Source: Sphingobacteriales bacterium 44-61 (GTDB taxonomy: Bacteria; Bacteroidota; Bacteroidia; Chitinophagales; Chitinophagaceae). Taken from it: 64,000 nucleotides of DNA. The stretch lies in NCBI GenBank assembly GCA_001898405.1, contig MKTW01000010.1, forward strand, positions 480,405 through 544,404, read 5' to 3'. Shown here piece after piece: positions 60,260 through 64,000 of this stretch. Below the pieces are notes generated by a model. It searched no databases. It was not told the DNA's origin and worked only from the letters and a program-made list of their open reading frames with translations. Within the stretch, counting starts at the first letter, position 1; every line of letters starts with the position of its first letter. Position numbers and translations under genes: made by a program.

Positions 60260-61066
60260 TTATGGAGTATTATAGTACTGACTTTTTATTTCCGGGATCA
60301 ATGCCGATAGCTTTTTGATCCTTGTTTCATCCGAAGGGTGCGTGGATAGGAACTGGGGCACTTTGTTTTTGTTGGCAGCAGCCATACGTTGCCAGAAAGG
60401 AATTGCCTCATCAGGATCGTAACCTGCCATAGCAGCAAATATTAGTCCCAGCTTATCTGCTTCACTTTCCTGCATGCGGCTGTTGGGCAAGGCCAGTGCA
60501 AGGTTGCTGCCGATCATGTACAAACCAAGAAACAGTGCCTGGGTTTCTGCCTTTTTTTCTTTTAAGGCTTCCTGCAGCACCATGCCGCCCAGGCTCACCA
60601 ATAAGCCCTGGCTCATGCGTTCATTGCCATGCCGGGCAATGGCATGGGCAATCTCATGTCCCATTACTACAGCCAGCGCGTTCTCATTTTGTGTAAAAGG
60701 CAGCAGCCCGGTATAAACGACCACCTTGCCGCCTGGCATGCACCAGGCATTTACGGTAGCATCATCAATGGTATTATAATCCCACTTGAAATTTTTGAGG
60801 TCTTTACTCATGTTGTGCTGTTGCATATAGGTTTCAACAGCATGTTGGATCTTGGAGCCAACCCTTGTTACCATTTGAGCCCGTTCGTCATACTGAGTAA
60901 GCGTGGCGCTGTACTTTACTACTGAATCGTATTCTGTCAGCGCCATGGCTGTTATCATTGCTTCAGGTACCAGGTTTATTTGCTTGCGACCGGTAACGGG
61001 GACCGTTTTACAACTGGCTATAGCAACAGCCAATAGTATGCAGGTAGAAATGGTTTGCTTTTGCAT
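60260..61066 (-). CDS. M48-family metallopeptidase lipoprotein
   Basis: The protein (about 268 residues) starts at ATG 61066 and has a lipoprotein signal ending in AIASC. The metal-binding HEIAH motif lies near 160 (VVMGHEIAHAIARHGNERMSQ), with the third ligand in ESEADKLGL. It belongs to the M48 (HtpX/Loi-type) zinc peptidases and should face the periplasm or outer membrane. The upstream TTG is a weaker start. Probably cotranscribed with the downstream secreted protein. Confidence 0.9.
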   Translation of the reverse strand: MQKQTISTCILLAVAIASCKTVPVTGRKQINLVPEAMITAMALTEYDSVVKYSATLTQYDERAQMVTRVGSKIQHAVETYMQQHNMSKDLKNFKWDYNTIDDATVNAWCMPGGKVVVYTGLLPFTQNENALAVVMGHEIAHAIARHGNERMSQGLLVSLGGMVLQEALKEKKAETQALFLGLYMIGSNLALALPNSRMQESEADKLGLIFAAMAGYDPDEAIPFWQRMAAANKNKVPQFLSTHPSDETRIKKLSALIPEIKSQYYNTP

Positions 61067-61081
61067 ATTTCTTTTGGCCAA

Positions 61082-61576
61082 TGGTTAAAATTTATGGGGT
61101 AAAAATAACCGGGCCGAAAAGCAGGAGCAATCCTTAAAAAGGGGGATTTTTTGAAATAACGGATGTCCCGGGATTAGGAGATTTTCGAAAAAGAACTGTA
61201 GTAAACGAATATAAGAGGCTGATTATCGATGTATTTGGAGTTGTTGATTGGAGCGGAAAATGGATGGGAAAAATGAGGCAAGTGATTCTCATACCGTTCT
61301 TATGAAATAGATAAAAAGCAAAGCAGAGATGATCAGGTCTGTCCACAACACCAGCTTTTCATTTATGCCTGAGTTCTTTTTAGTCCGTATTAAACACCCG
61401 CAAATAGTGTTATTTATGGCCATATTTAACTTTGTATGCTTCATCAGCTTTCTTTTCCCAATCCCGGGAAACTTTCATAGCTTCTTTTCTCTCTTTTTTC
61501 GAGGAAAAAATATCATTTGCATATGATTGGTAGACTCTTGATAGCAAATACATGCCGGATATATTGCCGGTTTCAG
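61082..61576. other. Half-kilobase without a convincing gene
   Basis: Only short frames of 65-70 residues occur on either strand, none with recognisable motifs. I see no RNA gene, repeat or strong terminator here. Confidence 0.4.
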
Positions 61577-61885
61577 CTAATAGGAATCATAGAAATAATA
61601 AGTTTCGTTTAATTTGGCAATTTCTGACAGAGCTTTAATCTTCAGGTATAATATCCTTGGATTTGTTTTTCCGAGTATAGCTTCTGTTTTGCCTAATTCC
61701 TCAAAACAGTCCTCGAAATTTTGTATCCCACCTTTTGTATATTTATCTTCAGCGGTGGTATAGTGCATTTGGGCCTCTAAGTCTTTACTCTGCCCATTTA
61801 CCCAAATAAAAACTAATAGGAAAAAGAGCAGAAGGGCAACTGCCTTTGTGCCGGATTTAATTGGTTTAATTATCCCGGTATTCAT
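61577..61885 (-). CDS. Truncated paralogue of the 61950-62861 protein
   Basis: The 102-residue protein has an N-terminal membrane or signal segment (TKAVALLLFFLLVFIWVNG) and then aligns with the N-terminal part of the neighbouring 303-residue protein: AQMHYTTAEDKYTKGG versus AQMHYSTAEDNFNQNT, and ELGKTEAILGKTN versus ELGKAEQSLGETN. It stops at about residue 102, without the second half. The pair looks like a tandem duplication in which this copy was shortened. Upstream is only 64 bp to the full-length copy. Confidence 0.75.
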   Translation of the reverse strand: MNTGIIKPIKSGTKAVALLLFFLLVFIWVNGQSKDLEAQMHYTTAEDKYTKGGIQNFEDCFEELGKTEAILGKTNPRILYLKIKALSEIAKLNETYYFYDSY

Positions 61886-61949
61886 TTTGTTGATCCGTTT
61901 TTAGCTTGTACGCAGTTGATAATACAGGAAAATATATGCGCTGATAACA

Positions 61950-62861
61950 TTAATTGTCTTTTGGAGAGTCAGTAAGATATATTGAATAAAGAATGGGAAG
62001 TGATCTCGATGTCTCTAAAGGAGCCTTTTTAGATGAAGTAAACCATATGTAATACTCGGTGTTGGGCTTAAGTGGAATTACTGAGTTTTGGATTACTATT
62101 TTCGTGTTTTTCTTATCATGCCTGAAGCTTTCGAAAAAACCGATTGCCTGATTTGAGATTGCCGATTTCTGCTCTTCTTTGTCTTTAAAAGCCATATACC
62201 ACGAGCCAACCAAATTGTCATTGCTCTTAAAGGCCCAGTAAAGATAGCCGCCTTTATTGCTCACCTTTATAGGTATGGCATAATAGTTTACTTTGCCGTC
62301 GTCAAACAAACTATGAAGAGTGTCTGATATCATATGCTTTGTAACCTTTGTATCAGGAGTAGGTAAAAATAATATGGGTAATGCAGGCCTCATTTTTTCT
62401 CTATGGATATAAAATAATGCATACGTATCACTGTATATAGTATAATCTTGTGTGTATAGTATTGAATCTTCCTTGTTGAGGGTATTTTTATAGTCCTGGA
62501 TATCGCTTTGCAATTTTAGCATTTGAATATATTTTTCTTCAGGATAGGATTGAGGGCTTGCTAATGAGAAGAATTTTTTAAGGCAGGTGTCTAAAATGTA
62601 TGCACCGGTTAGCCAATTGGCTTGAAAAACCAATTGAGCATAGGCCCTTGTTTTGAGATCCATAATTTTTGCGTTTGTCTCTCCCAGACTTTGCTCTGCT
62701 TTCCCTAATTCTTTAATACATATGTTGTACCCTTCCAGGGTATTTTGATTAAAATTATCTTCGGCAGTACTATAATGCATTTGGGCTTTCAAATTTTTAT
62801 CCTGCCCATTTGTCCAAATAAAGGCCAGTATAAGAAGTGTTGATAAAAAATACGCTTTCAC
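61950..62861 (-). CDS. Exported protein of unknown function, full-length paralogue
   Basis: The 303-residue protein has a signal peptide (FLSTLLILAFIWTNG), a helical TPR-like first half (AEDNFNQNTLEGYNICIKELGKAEQSLGETNAKIMDLKTRAYAQL and later helices) and a beta-rich C-terminal third (IKVSNKGGYLYWAFKSNDNLVGSWYMAFKDKEEQ). I do not recognise the family. A truncated copy lies just downstream and a coiled-coil protein upstream, so this may be a locally expanded set of surface proteins. Confidence 0.75.
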   Translation of the reverse strand: MKAYFLSTLLILAFIWTNGQDKNLKAQMHYSTAEDNFNQNTLEGYNICIKELGKAEQSLGETNAKIMDLKTRAYAQLVFQANWLTGAYILDTCLKKFFSLASPQSYPEEKYIQMLKLQSDIQDYKNTLNKEDSILYTQDYTIYSDTYALFYIHREKMRPALPILFLPTPDTKVTKHMISDTLHSLFDDGKVNYYAIPIKVSNKGGYLYWAFKSNDNLVGSWYMAFKDKEEQKSAISNQAIGFFESFRHDKKNTKIVIQNSVIPLKPNTEYYIWFTSSKKAPLETSRSLPILYSIYLTDSPKDN

Positions 62862-62954
62862 AAAGAATTATTAATTTAATTGTTTCAGATTTATTTTGGA
62901 ATTTGTATAGCTTAATAATGAAAAGAGATAGCTATTATTCATCCCTTCATTTTT

Positions 62955-64000
62955 TTATTGATTCCAGAAATTACTTTTCGGTTTCTTATTAGTTTCAGTT
63001 CTTTTTTCTCCTTTTGCCGGAGAGTTCCAGAAATCAGTCATTTCACTTTCAGTATTGTAATTAAAAGGGTATCCCGAAAAATCTGTCAGTTCAGCAGAAA
63101 GGTAGATAAGATGACCGCTGCCCATTTTCTTTATAAATTCTTCCTGGAACTTTTCGACGTTGGTGATGGGATAGAGTGTATAAATCTTCATGTCAGCTAA
63201 AAGATCTTTATCCAGCGTCAGAACTTTCAAAAGTTTTTTTTCAATTCCATCTTTTAAAGGGTAAGTGCTATCAGCATATTTAGGAATTAAGACAGGAATT
63301 GTGAAAAAGGCATTTTCCTGCCCTGGCGTAAGGGACTTTGGAACCAATAGGAGTGCAGCAAACCGAGGCCTGGAAACCAGATCGCCAATACAATATTTAT
63401 TAATACTTATAGCATCTGCAATAAATTTGTTCTTGGTTTGAATAATAAGACTTTTCCGTTCTTCCTCTCTTCTGGCCGCAGCTTCTTTTTCCAGGCGTTC
63501 CTGTTTTTTTTCACCCAGGAATGCAACAAGCGAAACAGCGAGCCCGACACCTGTATAAACCAACTGTCCCGTAGGGTCGCTGATTTGCTGAGCACCGGAA
63601 AGGGTTGCATCCAGCATTGCCCCTGATTCTTTTTTGCCGCTTGCAATAGCAGCAGAATAAGCATTGTCTGCTGAAATTTGTGCATTGGATAAATCCACTT
63701 GTGTTTGTTGGTAACGCCTCTGTTGTTCTTCAAGTTGTTCTTGAATCTGTTTTATCCGTTCCTGTGAAGCGGCAATCTGTTTTTGCCTGTCTAATTCCCT
63801 TTGTTGTAACTGTTGCGACGTGGGCGGTGCTTTATATGTGTTGGGTATGCTGTTCAACTTTTTTAACTCATCATTATATTCCTTCCCGGCGTTTTGATAA
63901 CTTTTCATAGCATTATCAGTGGCAGCAGCTTCCTGCCGTTGCCTTTGCTCGGGCGACACTTGATTTTTTGGATTAACAATGTTGTCGTTTTGATAAATTC
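62955..64000 (-). CDS. Coiled-coil protein, 5' end outside the window
   Basis: The frame remains open to the window edge, with no stop or credible start before the end, so the protein continues upstream. The visible part (about 348 residues) begins with a Gln/Glu/Arg-rich coiled coil (RQKQIAASQERIKQIQEQLEEQQRRYQQTQ), then a hydrophobic segment (QLVYTGVGLAVSLVAFLG) and another charged helix (ERLEKEAAARREEERK). A C-terminal domain of mixed strands follows. It may be a membrane-associated structural or secretion-related protein. No family is recognised. Confidence 0.8.
   Translation of the reverse strand, partial: IYQNDNIVNPKNQVSPEQRQRQEAAATDNAMKSYQNAGKEYNDELKKLNSIPNTYKAPPTSQQLQQRELDRQKQIAASQERIKQIQEQLEEQQRRYQQTQVDLSNAQISADNAYSAAIASGKKESGAMLDATLSGAQQISDPTGQLVYTGVGLAVSLVAFLGEKKQERLEKEAAARREEERKSLIIQTKNKFIADAISINKYCIGDLVSRPRFAALLLVPKSLTPGQENAFFTIPVLIPKYADSTYPLKDGIEKKLLKVLTLDKDLLADMKIYTLYPITNVEKFQEEFIKKMGSGHLIYLSAELTDFSGYPFNYNTESEMTDFWNSPAKGEKRTETNKKPKSNFWNQ

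Noticed and set aside
61134-61526. Two short frames (65-70 codons) on opposite strands
   Set aside because: No motif, no ribosome-binding context, and composition like surrounding non-coding DNA.

Overview
The window looks like chromosomal DNA of a Bacteroidota bacterium, most probably of the Chitinophagaceae type. The evidence is DUF2723 and YwqK-type proteins, many FtsX/MacB permeases of the Bacteroidota type, TAnnTTTG promoter boxes instead of a normal -10, weak Shine-Dalgarno signals, and Bacteroidota-style mobilization and integrase genes. I cannot name a genus from sequence alone.

Region 1 (1 to about 21,352) is most of an integrated mobilizable element. Its right border is a 42-bp remnant of the 3' half of a tRNA-Val(TAC) gene, next to a tyrosine recombinase gene; the left border lies outside the window. 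The backbone is ssb, a DUF932 gene, a large ParB-like gene, a RadC-like gene, a candidate oriT, a MobC-like accessory protein, a relaxase and a VirD4/TraG-like coupling protein. No other type IV secretion genes are seen, so it probably borrows a mating channel. Its cargo is defence-like: a Gabija pair (gajA cut by the window start, plus gajB), an Apea-like HEPN gene, a two-gene module (HNH-like protein plus an unrecognised 348-aa protein), a three-gene module (zinc-ribbon/HEPN protein, RES-like protein, PIN-like nuclease) and a YhcG/DUF1016 nuclease. The three-gene module is the strongest candidate here for an undescribed system.

Region 2 (about 21,400 to 46,200) is ordinary core chromosome: a MORN/YwqK-repeat secreted protein, a RidA-like protein, an ABC permease, an ORF6N protein, tRNA-Val(GAC), mtaB, plsC, priA, murB, a MoxR/ChlI-like ATPase with a vWA partner, a DUF2723 membrane protein, a DUF62 SAM hydrolase, an SDR, a HipA-like/DUF3037 pair and a PLP-dependent decarboxylase. 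Unusual items are long perfect palindromes inside two coding genes, a 69-bp hairpin, and decayed tandem copies of the 3' end of mtaB.

Region 3 (about 46,250 to 58,300) is regulated metabolism and nitrosative or low-oxygen stress. A cobalamin riboswitch precedes metE. After it come a DUF488 gene and an Rrf2/NsrR-like Fe-S regulator, each preceded by the same inverted repeat (AAAAGATA-N4-TATCTTTT). They are followed by a long operon with a divergent cbb3-type oxidase subunit I, a CcoO-cytochrome c fusion, small membrane proteins, a group III truncated haemoglobin, an RIC/ScdA Fe-S repair protein and a hemerythrin. A second operon, with a palindrome overlapping its promoter, encodes a small CPVC thioredoxin-like protein, a Cys-rich MarR regulator, an AAA+ ATPase and an internally deleted YggS-like protein.

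Region 4 (58,500 to 64,000) holds an SRPBCC protein, secreted proteins of unknown role, an M48 metallopeptidase lipoprotein, a full-length and a truncated paralogue of a small repeat-like secreted protein, and a coiled-coil protein cut by the window end.
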